Assembly: GCA_945902805.1 (NCBI GenBank)
Contig: CAMDMZ010000015.1
Coordinates: forward strand, 38,155-102,154
DNA from: Propionivibrio dicarboxylicus
GTDB lineage: Bacteria > Pseudomonadota > Gammaproteobacteria > Burkholderiales > Rhodocyclaceae
Direction of reading: 5' to 3'
DNA length: 64,000 nucleotides
This document shows, piece after piece, positions 46,097 to 55,212 of this stretch (position 1 is the stretch's first letter; every line of letters starts with the position of its first letter). The notes under the pieces were generated by a model. It was not told the origin of the DNA, searched no databases, and saw only the letters and a list, made by a program, of their open reading frames with translations. A program made the translations under genes and the position numbers.

Positions 46097-47374
46097 TCAG
46101 CGCCGGGCCCACTTCAGTGGGTCAAAAGCCTGGCCGCGATGTCTGAGCTCAAAGTATAAACCCGGTTCCGGGTTGCCACCGGTGCTGCCGACGGTCGCAA
46201 TTGTTTCACCAGGTTTCACATCCTGCCCGTCGCTGCGCAGCAAGGATTGGTTATTGCCATAGATCGAGAGGAAGTCGTCGCCGTGATCGACAATCAACAG
46301 GTTGCCAAAGCCACGCAGCCAATCGGCGAACACGACTTTACCGGCAGCGACTGCTTTGACCTCGACACCTTCGTCGGCACGAATGAACAGACCGCGCCAG
46401 TTCGTACCGCCTTCGGCCCGTGGCGAACCAAAACGTGCGGCGATGGCGCCGGCAACCGGCAAGCGCAATTTGCCGCGCAGCGCACCAAAATCACCGACGG
46501 CGCCGGGGTCGGCATCGCGTACCGACTTGCCACCAGGAACGGGGGCTGGTGAGGTCGTTGCTGGGAGAGTAGCGGCGACTTTATCGCGCTTGTGCGCCGT
46601 GCTGTCAGCGCCGACTTTTTGTGCCCGCCGTTGCTGAGCACGCTTGGCCAGCTCGGTCACCAATGACGACAGACGTTGCTCGTCACGCTTGAGGGCGCCG
46701 ATCTCGGCGCGTTGTGATTTGATCTGGCCGGACAATTTGTCCAGCATGGCTTGGCGTTGCTTCTGTTTATCGACGAGCTGTGCGCGACTGTCCTGTTGTC
46801 GCTTTTCAATGTCGGCGATCTTGCTCTGGTGCTCACGCACGCCGGCTGCGAGTTTCTTTTTCTCGCTCGCCACGCTCCGCAACTGCTGGATCAAGTCGGC
46901 CTTGGCGCGCGACAGTTGGGTCAGAAAATAGCGATCGCGTGCGGCTTGATTCGGGTCGCGTCCTGCCAGCAGCAATTGCAGCGCATCGGAATCACCGCCG
47001 ACAAACTGGTGGTGCAAGAGTTTTGCCAATTGCGATTGCTGGCTGGTGGTCTGGCGATCCAAACGCGTGCTTTGCGCTTCGAGATTGGCCAATTCAGTTT
47101 CGGCCGCGCGACGTTCATTGACCAGCTCACGCAAGCGCCGATTGGCATCGGAAACTGCCAACTCGGCTTCCCGAAGCTGGTCGGCGGTACCCGCACGCGA
47201 CTCTTCCTTTTTCGCCAAATCCTTGCTGAGCGACTCGATGCGGCCACGAAGTGCGCCTTGCTGCTCCTGCAGTTCAGCCTTTTTCCCAGCAGCGGAGGCG
47301 GCGAGAACGCTAAAGCTGAGACTCACGGTCAACGCAAGCGTCAACCACCGTAGCAGATTGCCAAGTCCCGTCAA
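46097..47374 (-). CDS. EnvC-like murein hydrolase activator (M23 peptidase domain)
   Basis: A 425-residue protein exported by a signal peptide (LTLALTVSLSFSVLAASAAG), a long coiled coil (about 30-245) and a C-terminal M23/LytM domain (GRPEGG-type start; GVEVKAVAAGKVVFADWLRGFGNLLIVDHGDDFLSIYG), typical of EnvC/NlpD amidase activators. KVGADSTAHK in the linker between coil and LytM domain is encoded by a dispersed repeat. The start appears to be TTG and is uncertain. Confidence 0.9.
   Translation of the reverse strand: MTGLGNLLRWLTLALTVSLSFSVLAASAAGKKAELQEQQGALRGRIESLSKDLAKKEESRAGTADQLREAELAVSDANRRLRELVNERRAAETELANLEAQSTRLDRQTTSQQSQLAKLLHHQFVGGDSDALQLLLAGRDPNQAARDRYFLTQLSRAKADLIQQLRSVASEKKKLAAGVREHQSKIADIEKRQQDSRAQLVDKQKQRQAMLDKLSGQIKSQRAEIGALKRDEQRLSSLVTELAKRAQQRRAQKVGADSTAHKRDKVAATLPATTSPAPVPGGKSVRDADPGAVGDFGALRGKLRLPVAGAIAARFGSPRAEGGTNWRGLFIRADEGVEVKAVAAGKVVFADWLRGFGNLLIVDHGDDFLSIYGNNQSLLRSDGQDVKPGETIATVGSTGGNPEPGLYFELRHRGQAFDPLKWARR
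46594..46620 (-). repeat. Dispersed short repeat, copy 8 (minus form, degenerate, in EnvC-like gene)
   Basis: On the plus strand GCGCCGTGCTGTCAG then CGCCGACTTTTT; three or so mismatches to consensus, so decayed. It is read KVGADSTAH. Confidence 0.7.
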
Positions 47375-47509
47375 ACCTGGGCTTTGCGTTGATTGATCGC
47401 TGCGGCGGCAGACTCATTGTCGTGTCGCAGGACGATTTCGTACATGATGGTTTTGCAATCCATAAACAACATTCTAGCCCTAGCTACATTAGCGTTATAC
47501 AATATACGA

Positions 47510-47833
47510 ATGGACACTATTACCGACCTCATTGATAAGCAAGATCACATCGAACAGGCAGCCCGGGCGCTGAAGGCAATTTCGCACCCGCTACGGCTCA
47601 AAATTCTGTGTGTGGTTGGCGACGACGAAGTCTGTGTGCAGGACATCGTCGACGCCGTGGGTACCTCGCAGAGCAATATTTCGCAGCACCTGGCGATATT
47701 GCGCGATAAAGGAGTGTTGCAAACGCGCAAGGACGCCAATCGGGTGTTCTATCGTGTCGTTGATCAACGCACCTTGCAGTTGATTGGCCTCATGCGTGAG
47801 GTATTCTGCGGCGTTCCCAATTTCAAACTGTAG
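47510..47833 (+). CDS. ArsR-family regulator, BigR/SqrR-like
   Basis: A 107-residue winged-helix regulator. The helix-turn-helix is VQDIVDAVGTSQSNISQHLAILRDKGVL. Cysteines in LKILCVV and near the C-terminus in MREVFCG sit at the two positions that form the persulfide-sensing pair in BigR/SqrR/YgaV-type proteins, rather than arsenic/metal sites. A rhodanese gene starts 8 bp downstream, which supports a sulfur role. I chose the ATG at 47510; the open frame extends upstream without similarity. Confidence 0.85.
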   Translation: MDTITDLIDKQDHIEQAARALKAISHPLRLKILCVVGDDEVCVQDIVDAVGTSQSNISQHLAILRDKGVLQTRKDANRVFYRVVDQRTLQLIGLMREVFCGVPNFKL

Positions 47834-47841
47834 GTGCGTCC

Positions 47842-48261
47842 ATGATTCCTGTTGAATTTCTGCAACAAAACCTGATGTGGCTAGCGGTCGCCGCGATCTC
47901 CGGCACCATGCTGCTGTGGCCGATGCTGACCGGTACTGGCATCGACGGCCTGACGCCCGCGTTGGCGACGTTGAAGATGAATCGCGAAGACGCCATCGTG
48001 CTTGATGTACGTGAGAGCGGCGAATGGAGTAACGGCCATATTCCTGGTGCGCGCCACATCACTTTGTCGCAGCTCGACAAACGAATTTCGGAAATCGAGA
48101 AATACAAGGCGCGACCGATGATCATTTATTGCGCCAGTGGCAACCGTTCGCGCAGCGCCTGCAACAAACTCAAGCAGGCCGGCTTCGAGCAAGTCTTCAA
48201 TCTCGACGGCGGTATTGCCGCCTGGAGCGATACCGGCCTGCCGGTAACGACGAAAAACTGA
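47842..48261 (+). CDS. Membrane-anchored rhodanese-domain protein
   Basis: A 139-residue protein with an N-terminal hydrophobic segment (LMWLAVAAISGTMLLWPML) followed by a single rhodanese domain: VLDVRESGEWSNGHIPGARHI and the active-site loop IIYCASGNRSRSACNKL with the catalytic Cys. It likely handles persulfide or thiosulfate sulfur at the membrane. It lies in a row with the BigR-like regulator and grxC. Confidence 0.88.
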   Translation: MIPVEFLQQNLMWLAVAAISGTMLLWPMLTGTGIDGLTPALATLKMNREDAIVLDVRESGEWSNGHIPGARHITLSQLDKRISEIEKYKARPMIIYCASGNRSRSACNKLKQAGFEQVFNLDGGIAAWSDTGLPVTTKN

Positions 48262-48279
48262 TTTCCCCCGGAGCTCTCC

Positions 48280-48537
48280 ATGCAAAAAGTCGTCATGTAT
48301 TGCACCGCCGTCTGCCCGTATTGTGTCCGCGCCGAGGGCTTGCTGAAACGCAAGGGTGTGGCGGACATTGAAAAGATACGCATCGACCTTGATCCGGCGC
48401 AGCGCGACGTGATGATGCAGCGCACCCAGCGCCGCACCGTGCCGCAGATTTATATCGGCGAAACGCATGTCGGCGGTTTTGACGATCTATATGAGCTTGA
48501 TCAGGACGGCAAACTCGATCCTTTGCTTGCCGGTTAG
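48280..48537 (+). CDS. grxC: Glutaredoxin 3 (GrxC)
   Basis: An 85-residue monocysteine/dithiol glutaredoxin with active site TAVCPYCVRAEGLL (CPYC), TVPQIYIGETHVGGFDDLYELD at the GSH-binding TVP and GG sites. It is 18 bp downstream of the rhodanese gene and 56 bp before secB. Confidence 0.95.
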   Translation: MQKVVMYCTAVCPYCVRAEGLLKRKGVADIEKIRIDLDPAQRDVMMQRTQRRTVPQIYIGETHVGGFDDLYELDQDGKLDPLLAG

Positions 48538-48593
48538 CCGGTTTTGATCCGCATGGTTAGAATGCCGGTTTTACTCAACTCGACATTCTTATC

Positions 48594-49046
48594 ATGAGCG
48601 ATCAGCAACCCGTCTTCAGCGTCGAAAAACTTTACGTCAAGGATCTCTCGCTAGAGGTTCCCAACGCGCCGCAAATCTTTCTTGAGCGCGAATCCCCCGA
48701 AATCGAAATCCAGTTGCAAAGCGCCGCGACCGGCCTTGGTGATGATTTGTTCGAAACGGTGCTCACCGTCACCATCACCGCCAAACGCGAAGACAAGGGC
48801 TTTTTCCTGGTCGAAGTGGCGCAGGCCGGCATCTTCCAGATCAAGAACGTGCCGCAAGCGGATCTCGAAGCCATTCTCGGCGTCGCCTGCCCGAATATTC
48901 TTTTCCCCTATGCGCGCGAAGTCGTTTCGTCCGCAGTCAGTCGCGCCGGCTTCCCGCCCGTGATCCTGGCGCCGGTTAACTTCGAAGCGCTCTATCAGCA
49001 GCGCTTACAGCAGCAAACTCCTGGTACCGACGTACCAGTTCAGTAA
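48594..49046 (+). CDS. secB: Protein-export chaperone SecB
   Basis: A 150-residue SecB: FSVEKLYVKDLSLEVPNAPQIF at the N-terminus, ETVLTVTITAKRED, FLVEVAQAGIFQIKNV and the SecA-contact region CPNILFPYAREVVSSAVSRAGFPPVILAPVNFEALY. It keeps pre-secretory proteins unfolded for SecA. TAGAAT at about 48558 is a plausible -10. Confidence 0.97.
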   Translation: MSDQQPVFSVEKLYVKDLSLEVPNAPQIFLERESPEIEIQLQSAATGLGDDLFETVLTVTITAKREDKGFFLVEVAQAGIFQIKNVPQADLEAILGVACPNILFPYAREVVSSAVSRAGFPPVILAPVNFEALYQQRLQQQTPGTDVPVQ

Positions 49047-49073
49047 GAAAGTCGGCGATGGCGATACGGCGCG
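49047..49073 (+). repeat. Dispersed short repeat, copy 9 (plus form, at the SH3 gene start)
   Basis: GAAAGTCGGCGATGG and CGATACGGCGCGG; two or three mismatches to consensus. The proposed ATG of the SH3 gene (49058) lies inside the repeat, so the repeat supplies the start codon. Confidence 0.65.
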
Positions 49074-49504
49074 GTTTCCGCTTCTGGTCCACACTGGCCT
49101 TGTTGGCGCCGGCTTCGGCAATGGCGCTTGAGTATCTCGCCGTCGCCGAACCTGCGGTGCTTTACGATGCTCCGTCGGCCAAGGCCAAGCCGCGTTTTAT
49201 CGTTACCCGCGATACGCCGCTGGAAATCGTGGTCACGGTGGGCGCCTGGGTCAAGGTGCGCGATGTCGATGGCGACCTGGTCTGGATCGGCAAGTCATCG
49301 TTGGCGGCCAAACGTACCGTCATCGTACGCGCCGAACGTAGCCAGGTGCGTGCGGCGGCGGACGAATCGTCGGCGCTGCTCTTTGAAGCGGAACGTCGTG
49401 TCGTGCTCGATTTAATGGAACCCGGCCCACCAGGCTGGGCCAAGGTTCAACACCGCGACGGTCAGACTGGATTCGTCAAGGCCGCTCAGGTCTGGGGGCT
49501 GTGA
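49058..49504 (+). CDS. SH3-domain protein, exported
   Basis: A 148-residue protein with a signal peptide ([17 protein letters not shown]) and two bacterial SH3 units (about 28-80 and 88-145): [28 protein letters not shown] and [33 protein letters not shown]. It likely binds wall or acts as an envelope adaptor. The start codon sits inside a dispersed repeat, so the true start could differ. Confidence 0.8.
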   Translation: MAIRRGFRFWSTLALLAPASAMALEYLAVAEPAVLYDAPSAKAKPRFIVTRDTPLEIVVTVGAWVKVRDVDGDLVWIGKSSLAAKRTVIVRAERSQVRAAADESSALLFEAERRVVLDLMEPGPPGWAKVQHRDGQTGFVKAAQVWGL

Positions 49505-49529
49505 ACATCATCCCGGTGACAGTTTTCCC

Positions 49530-50507
49530 GTGAAAATCGCCGTCCTCGGCGCTGGCGCCTGGGGCACGGCGCTGGCAATTGCGTTTGCCCGGCGCCATCC
49601 GGTCACGCTGTGGGCACGCGATGCGACGCAAGTCGCGGCGATGTCGGCACAGCGCGAAAACGCTCGCTATCTCAAGGACTGCCCCTTCCCCGAGAAGTTG
49701 CAGCTCACCGCCGATATCGCCGATACGGCGGCGGCCGAATTGCTGCTGATCGCTGCACCGCTGGCGGGCTTGCGCCTGACACTCGATGGTTTGCGTCAGC
49801 GCAAGGTGCAAACGCCACTGTTGTGGGTCTGTAAAGGCCTTGAAGTGGGCACCGGCCTGTTACCACACCAAGTGGCGGCGGAGGTCTTGCCGGATGCCCA
49901 TTGCGGCGTGTTGACCGGCCCCAGTTTTGCCCTGGAAGTGGCGCGCGGCTTGCCCACCGCCGTGACCTTGGCGGCGAACGATATGGATTTCGCCAAACGC
50001 CTAGTTTCGCAACTTCACGGCGGCAACTTGAGGCTTTACGCCAACGACGACCTGATCGGTGCCGAAGTCGGCGGTGCGGTGAAAAACGTCTTGGCGATCG
50101 CCACCGGCATTTGCGATGGCCTGGGGCTTGGCCTGAATGCACGGGCGGCACTTCTGACCCGCGGTCTGGCGGAAATTACCCGCTTTGGCGTGGCGCTTGG
50201 TGCTCGGCGCGAAACCTTCATGGGCCTGGCCGGCCTTGGCGATTTGATCCTCACCGCTACGGGCGATCTCTCACGCAATCGGCGAGTCGGTTTGCTGTTG
50301 GCCGAAGGTAAGGCGCTGACGCAGATTGTGGCCGAACTGGGCCACGTCGCTGAAGGCGTACCGGCGAGCCATGAAGTGGCGCGACGCGCCAAGTCACTCG
50401 GCGTCGACATGCCAATCACCAACGTCGTTTGCGCTGTGCTTGACGGCACCCTGACGCCGCAACACGCCGTCGAAACCCTGATGGCGCGCGATCCGACAAC
50501 CGAATAG
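49530..50507 (+). CDS. gpsA: Glycerol-3-phosphate dehydrogenase [NAD(P)+] GpsA
   Basis: Makes sn-glycerol-3-phosphate for phospholipid synthesis. [21 protein letters not shown] is the nucleotide-binding fold, and [15 protein letters not shown] catalytic Lys region ([22 protein letters not shown]) and [17 protein letters not shown] follow. 325 residues, GTG start. It is co-oriented with the SH3 gene. Confidence 0.95.
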   Translation: MKIAVLGAGAWGTALAIAFARRHPVTLWARDATQVAAMSAQRENARYLKDCPFPEKLQLTADIADTAAAELLLIAAPLAGLRLTLDGLRQRKVQTPLLWVCKGLEVGTGLLPHQVAAEVLPDAHCGVLTGPSFALEVARGLPTAVTLAANDMDFAKRLVSQLHGGNLRLYANDDLIGAEVGGAVKNVLAIATGICDGLGLGLNARAALLTRGLAEITRFGVALGARRETFMGLAGLGDLILTATGDLSRNRRVGLLLAEGKALTQIVAELGHVAEGVPASHEVARRAKSLGVDMPITNVVCAVLDGTLTPQHAVETLMARDPTTE

Positions 50508-50519
50508 CCGCCGCAATAA

Positions 50520-51002
50520 CTACACGCTGCCGACGTAGCCGATCTGGCGCCAGGCTTCGTACACCACGACCGCGACGGTATTCGACAAATTCAGGCTGCG
50601 ATTGCCCGGCACATTCACCATGGGCAGGCGCAAGCGGTTTTCCGGGGCAATCTCGGCCATCAGTTCCGGCGCCAGTCCGCGCGTCTCGCAACCGAAGATC
50701 AGCGCATCGTTGGCCAAAAAGTCGGCGCTGGCGGGACCGCGCGTACCTTTGGTGGTCAAGGCAAACAGGCGCGTGACAGCACTCTCGATCAGGTTTGTTT
50801 TACACGCCGCCCAATTCGGATGTTGCCGCACGGTGGCAATCTCGGCGTAATCCATGCCGGCACGACGCAGCTGCGGCTCGGACAGATTGAAACCCAGCGG
50901 ATGCACCAGGTGCAACGTGCAGCCGGTGTTGGCGCACAAGCGAATCACATTGCCGGTGTTGGGTGGAATTTCTGGTTCAACCAGCACAACGTGAAAGGAC
51001 AT
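50520..51002 (-). CDS. trmL: tRNA (cytidine/uridine-2'-O)-methyltransferase TrmL
   Basis: A SPOUT methyltransferase of 160 residues that 2'-O-methylates the wobble base of tRNA-Leu. SPOUT motifs: [43 protein letters not shown] and [24 protein letters not shown]. The loop around residues 88-95 (GPASADFL) is encoded by a dispersed repeat; the alignment length to relatives appears unchanged. Confidence 0.95.
   Translation of the reverse strand: MSFHVVLVEPEIPPNTGNVIRLCANTGCTLHLVHPLGFNLSEPQLRRAGMDYAEIATVRQHPNWAACKTNLIESAVTRLFALTTKGTRGPASADFLANDALIFGCETRGLAPELMAEIAPENRLRLPMVNVPGNRSLNLSNTVAVVVYEAWRQIGYVGSV
50716..50742 (+). repeat. Dispersed short repeat, copy 10 (plus form, in trmL)
   Basis: A5, GTCGGCGCTGG and CGGGACCGCGCG; one change (ACCG for ACGG). 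It is antisense to trmL, which reads PASADF. Confidence 0.78.
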
Positions 51003-51055
51003 GGGCTTGCGAATTGGCGACGAAAAGCGTATTTTCCGTCAAAATCATACGATTA

Positions 51056-51072
51056 GCGTGATAATTTCACGC
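51056..51072. promoter_or_regulatory. Inverted repeat upstream of mshE
   Basis: GCGTGA, five bases, TCACGC, lying 21 bp before the mshE ATG and overlapping an AT-rich GATAAT that could be a -10. It is a candidate operator for the pilus operon; only the symmetry supports it. Confidence 0.35.
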
Positions 51073-51092
51073 AATATCTTCGGAGAGTATTG

Positions 51093-52793
51093 ATGGCCCG
51101 CCCGGAAAAAATCCGCCTCGGCGACATGCTGATCCAGCAAGGACTGCTCACCCAGCCGCAGTTGATGGATTCGCTCGCCGAGCAAAAAGCAACCGGGCGC
51201 AAGCTGGGCCGCATTATTGTCGATAGCGGTCTGGTCACCGAGGATGCGATATCCAAGGCCTTGGCGCGGCAGTTGCAGGCTGAATTCGTCGACCTGAAAT
51301 CATTTACGCCCAACGCCGATCTGGTCAAGCTGCTACCGGAGGCCCAGGCACGCCGTTTCCGCGCCATGGTTTTGAGCGAGAAGGCTGGCAAGCTCATTGT
51401 TGGTTTCGCCGATCCGACTGATTTGATGGTGTTCGACGAGGTTTCGCGCATCCTCAAGCGCGATATTGATCTCGCCGTGGTCACTGAGTCACATCTGCTA
51501 ACGGCGATCGACCGCCTCTATCGCAAGACCGCAGAAATTACCGCACTATCGAAAGAGCTGACGCAGGATCTCAACGATATGCCGGTCGAACTCGGCGATA
51601 TCCTTGGGCTCTCGGCCGGTGCCGAAGATGCGCCAGTAGTCAAACTGCTGCAGACCGTATTCGAGGAAGCCATCCGCTCACGCGCATCGGATATCCATAT
51701 CGAGCCGCTGGAAAAAAGTCTGCGCATCCGTTTTCGAATTGATGGCGTGCTGCATGTCCAGACCGAGGCCGATATCAAGATCGCCTCCGCCCTGACCTTG
51801 CGCCTGAAGCTGATGTCCGGTCTCGATATTTCCGAAAAACGCCTACCGCAGGATGGTCGCTTTGTCGTCAAGCTGCGCAATCCGGTCGACGTACGTATTT
51901 CGACGATGCCAACGCAGTATGGCGAATCGACTGTCATGCGTTTGCTCAATCAGGGCACGGGGCTATTGAGTCTCGATAAACTCAACATGCCGGCGCGCAT
52001 CCTGGAACGGGTGCGCCACACCATCCATCGACCGTCCGGGATCATGCTGGTGACCGGGCCGACCGGTTCCGGCAAGACCACCACGCTCTATGCCGCGCTG
52101 AACGATCTCAATTCACCGGAGAAGAAGATCATCACCGTTGAAGACCCGGTCGAATATCGCCTGCCTGGCTTGAATCAGGTTCAGGTGCACGAAAAGATCG
52201 ACCTCACGTTTTCGCGCGTTTTGCGGACCGCCTTGCGCCAGGACCCGGACATCGTCCTGGTGGGCGAAATGCGCGATCAGGAAACTGCTGAAATCGGCAT
52301 GCGCGCCGCCATGACTGGCCACCTCGTGCTTTCCACCCTGCACACCAATGACGCGCTAACGACACCGATTCGGCTGCTCGATATGGGCGTGCCGCGCTAC
52401 ATGGTCGCCTTGTCGGTCAATCTTGTACTAGCGCAACGCCTGGTACGCGTGATCTGCGAGAACTGCGCCGAACCGCATGCGCTGGAGCCGCATGAGCGCG
52501 AGTGGCTGCGCTATGAGTTGCACGACCATATCGATGAACACAAATATCTCAAAGGACGCGGTTGCCCGCAATGTGGCAATAGCGGCTATACCGGCCGTAC
52601 CGGCGTCTATGAAATGCTGGAAATGACCAACGAGGTCGTGGAAGCCACCAATCAAGGTGATCCGAACGCGTTCATCGAAGCGGGGCGCGCCCAGATGGCC
52701 GGCAATACCCTGCGCCGTGATGCCGTGCGTTTGGTGCTTTCTGGCCGCACCACAGTTGATGAAGCCATGCGCATCAGCTCGACCATAGATTGA
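51093..52793 (+). CDS. mshE: MSHA-type pilus assembly ATPase MshE
   Basis: A 566-residue GspE/PilB-family ATPase with the MshEN N-terminal module (RPEKIRLGDMLIQQGLLTQPQLMD), the domain that binds cyclic di-GMP in MshE of Vibrio. Walker A GPTGSGKTTTLYAALNDL, TVEDPVEYRLPGLNQVQVHEKIDLTFSRVLRTALRQDPDIVLVGEMRD and the tetracysteine CENC/CPQC are all present. ATG at 51093 with GGAGAG before it. The following genes identify it as the MSHA system rather than T2SS. Confidence 0.93.
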   Translation: MARPEKIRLGDMLIQQGLLTQPQLMDSLAEQKATGRKLGRIIVDSGLVTEDAISKALARQLQAEFVDLKSFTPNADLVKLLPEAQARRFRAMVLSEKAGKLIVGFADPTDLMVFDEVSRILKRDIDLAVVTESHLLTAIDRLYRKTAEITALSKELTQDLNDMPVELGDILGLSAGAEDAPVVKLLQTVFEEAIRSRASDIHIEPLEKSLRIRFRIDGVLHVQTEADIKIASALTLRLKLMSGLDISEKRLPQDGRFVVKLRNPVDVRISTMPTQYGESTVMRLLNQGTGLLSLDKLNMPARILERVRHTIHRPSGIMLVTGPTGSGKTTTLYAALNDLNSPEKKIITVEDPVEYRLPGLNQVQVHEKIDLTFSRVLRTALRQDPDIVLVGEMRDQETAEIGMRAAMTGHLVLSTLHTNDALTTPIRLLDMGVPRYMVALSVNLVLAQRLVRVICENCAEPHALEPHEREWLRYELHDHIDEHKYLKGRGCPQCGNSGYTGRTGVYEMLEMTNEVVEATNQGDPNAFIEAGRAQMAGNTLRRDAVRLVLSGRTTVDEAMRISSTID

Positions 52794-52807
52794 GATAGCT
52801 CGGAACC

Positions 52808-54031
52808 GTGGCCAAATTTAATTTCAAGGGGCGCGACGCCAGCGGCGGCATGATCGAAGGCGTGCTTGACGGCGCCTCGGCCGATGCGGTGACCACGCTT
52901 CTGTTCGGCCGTGGCATTACGCCGATTGAAATCAAGCAAAACGAAGAAACGGGTGAAGGCGGCGGTTTGAACAACTTTTTCAAACCGAAAATCCTGCACG
53001 AAGACATCGCGCTGTTCACGCGTCAATTGAATACCTTGCTCAAGGCGGGTGTACCCATCATGCGCGCCCTGGCCGGGCTGCAGGAATCCGCCAGCAATCC
53101 GACCATGAAGGGTCTGATCGGCAATTTGCGCGAAGATCTCGATTCCGGCCGGGAATTTGCCCAGTGCATCGGGCGTCACAACAAGGTCTTCACTTCGTTC
53201 TACATCGCCATGGTGCGCGTTGGCGAGATGACCGGTCTGCTGGAAGACATTCTGCTGCGCCTCTATCACCATCTCGAGTTCCAGCAGTTCATGCGCAATC
53301 AGGTCAAGTCGGCGCTGCGCTATCCGACTTTTGTGGTGATTGCCATGGCGATTGCCATCATGGTGATCAACATTCTGGTGATACCCGCCTTCGCCAAAGT
53401 ATTCGCCGGTTTCGGCTCCGAGTTGCCGTTGATGACCCGCATCTTGTTGGGCTTTTCAAATTTCATGGTGGCGTATTGGCCGCACCTGATCGCCGGCATC
53501 GCTGCGGCGGTCTACGGCTTTATCACCTGGACGAAAACCAAAAGGGGCGGCTACGACTGGGACCGCATCAAGCTCAAGATTCCCGTCGCCGGCAAGATAA
53601 TTGAAAAAGCGACTCTGGCACGCTTCGCTGCCAGCTTTGCGCTCGCATCACGTAGCGGTGTACCCATCATTCAGGCCATGAACGTCGTCGCGCAGACGGT
53701 CGACAATCACTACATTTCGTCCAAGGTCGAAGGTATGCGCAACACCGTCGAACGCGGCGAGTCGGTCTTGCGCGCCGCGATCCAGGCGCGCGTATTCACG
53801 CCGGTGGTGCTGCAAATGATCGCCGTTGGCGAAGAATCGGGTTCGCTCGACGAAATGATGCAGGAAGTAGCCGATCTCTATCAGCGCGAAGTCGAGTACG
53901 AACTTAAAACGCTCTCCGCCCAGATAGAACCAATCCTGATTGTCTTCCTCGGGGCGTTGGTACTGGTCCTGGCGCTAGGCATCTTCATGCCGATGTGGGA
54001 TTTGGGCAAAGTTTCAATGGGCAAAAAATGA
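52808..54031 (+). CDS. mshG: Pilus platform protein MshG (GspF family)
   Basis: A 407-residue platform protein with tandem GspF domains; motifs VGEMTGLLEDIL and AVGEESGSLDEMMQEV, N-terminal KFNFKGRDASGGMIEGVLDG, and hydrophobic helices near 170-200, 215-235 and 375-395. GTG start 14 bp after mshE. It is the partner of MshE. Confidence 0.92.
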   Translation: MAKFNFKGRDASGGMIEGVLDGASADAVTTLLFGRGITPIEIKQNEETGEGGGLNNFFKPKILHEDIALFTRQLNTLLKAGVPIMRALAGLQESASNPTMKGLIGNLREDLDSGREFAQCIGRHNKVFTSFYIAMVRVGEMTGLLEDILLRLYHHLEFQQFMRNQVKSALRYPTFVVIAMAIAIMVINILVIPAFAKVFAGFGSELPLMTRILLGFSNFMVAYWPHLIAGIAAAVYGFITWTKTKRGGYDWDRIKLKIPVAGKIIEKATLARFAASFALASRSGVPIIQAMNVVAQTVDNHYISSKVEGMRNTVERGESVLRAAIQARVFTPVVLQMIAVGEESGSLDEMMQEVADLYQREVEYELKTLSAQIEPILIVFLGALVLVLALGIFMPMWDLGKVSMGKK

Positions 54032-54086
54032 ACCTTATACTGGGTATGCGACTAAAGTCCTTTCATTCAGTGTCGTTAACCGCCCA

Positions 54087-54599
54087 ATGAAACACCCTTC
54101 GCACGCCGCTCATTCGGGATTCACCCTGATCGAACTGATCGTGGTAATTACCATCATCGCCATCTTGGCCGCCGTTGCCTTGCCGCGACTGATCGATGCC
54201 CAGCACGATGCACGTATCGCCAAAGCGAATGCCATGTATGGCTCGATTCGTTCCGCGACGGCCCTGGCCAAGGCGCGTTGCGAGCTTGATATCGCCGGAA
54301 ATGTCGCTGGTACCTATATCTGCAACGCCACCGGTGGCTACGCCAATATGGAAGGTACGGCGGTTACGATGCTCAATCGCTACCCGACCGCCAATGTCCA
54401 AGGAGTCCAGGCGGCAGCTGGAATCAACGCCGCAGCGGATGGTTTGGATATTTTGAATGCCGGCGGGCCAGGTTTGGCCGCAACCATGAGTTTTAGTGTT
54501 GTCGGTGCACCCACGCCGGCCAATTGTCGCATCAGCTATACCGCCTCAGCGGTGGCTGGCGCAGCGCCGGTGATTGAGGTGGTAACCACCGGCTGCTGA
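54087..54599 (+). CDS. Type IV pilin-like protein (MshA/MshB type)
   Basis: Prepilin with leader MKHPSHAAHSG and [26 protein letters not shown]. The 170-residue protein has two Cys pairs (CELDIAGNV/YIC; NC..TTGC end) that could make pilin disulfides. It is one of two pilins in tandem; which is the major subunit is not clear. It follows mshG by 55 bp. Confidence 0.88.
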   Translation: MKHPSHAAHSGFTLIELIVVITIIAILAAVALPRLIDAQHDARIAKANAMYGSIRSATALAKARCELDIAGNVAGTYICNATGGYANMEGTAVTMLNRYPTANVQGVQAAAGINAAADGLDILNAGGPGLAATMSFSVVGAPTPANCRISYTASAVAGAAPVIEVVTTGC

Positions 54600-54647
54600 T
54601 TTCGCGTTACTATTAATATCAATTTTTTGATTTCCGAGGAGAGTTTC

Positions 54648-55121
54648 ATGCGCACCCAAGTATCCAACCAACATGGTTTTACCCTGATCGAACTGATTGT
54701 TGTGATCGTGATTTTGGGGATTCTGGCGGCGACGGCGTTGCCGAAGTTTGTAAATCTGCAGAGCGACGCTGGGAATTCAGCTGCACAGGGCGTAGCTGCT
54801 GCGCTGGCATCGGGCACGTCGATGAATTACTCAAAGCGTTTGATTAATTCCTCTGCGACGGGGACTCTCGCCCTAAATGCAGCAAATATTTGCGTGTCGA
54901 CTACGGGTGCCGGCACACTCGGCGCGATGATGGCGGCGGCTCCGCCTCTGGTTAGCGGGATTACGCTGGCAGCGGCTGCCAGTGGAAATAGTACTTTTGC
55001 CATAGCAGGTACAGGCGATTGCAGCGCTGCCACGGCACCAGGAACCACGGTCACTTGTACTATCGCATCATCTGCCTCCGGTTCAGTTGCACAAAATGCT
55101 TATGTGACCTGTAGCAACTGA
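54648..55121 (+). CDS. mshA: Type IV pilin MshA-like
   Basis: Prepilin with leader [10 protein letters not shown] and [43 protein letters not shown], which matches MshA of MSHA pili closely in the first 40 residues. Strong Shine-Dalgarno GAGGAGAG before the ATG and a strong terminator after the stop suggest this is the highly expressed major pilin. The C-terminus is Ser/Thr/Ala-rich with Cys pairs (NIC; DC..TC; TCSN). Confidence 0.9.
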   Translation: MRTQVSNQHGFTLIELIVVIVILGILAATALPKFVNLQSDAGNSAAQGVAAALASGTSMNYSKRLINSSATGTLALNAANICVSTTGAGTLGAMMAAAPPLVSGITLAAAASGNSTFAIAGTGDCSAATAPGTTVTCTIASSASGSVAQNAYVTCSN

Positions 55122-55177
55122 GGATTGTTCTACGGCAATTGTTGGCGATCAGCCGAGTTTCTGTTGAGCTTTGTCAA

Positions 55178-55209
55178 ACTGCCCCGCCCGTCGGGGCAGT
55201 TTCGTTTTT
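55178..55209 (+). terminator. Rho-independent terminator after the pilin genes
   Basis: ACTGCCCCG, five-base loop, CGGGGCAGT, then TTCGTTTTT: a nine-pair GC-rich stem with a T-rich tail, 56 bp after the mshA stop. It should limit read-through from the strong pilin gene into mshI. Confidence 0.88.
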
Positions 55210-55212
55210 GGG

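Noticed and set aside
49541..49572. Gly-rich GGCGCTGGCG in gpsA resembling the repeat
   Set aside because: It encodes the conserved nucleotide-binding motif [10 protein letters not shown].
53305..53333. AAGTCGGCGCTG and CCGACTTTT close together in mshG
   Set aside because: This is the family-conserved GspF segment KSALRYPTF, so the match is explained by the protein.
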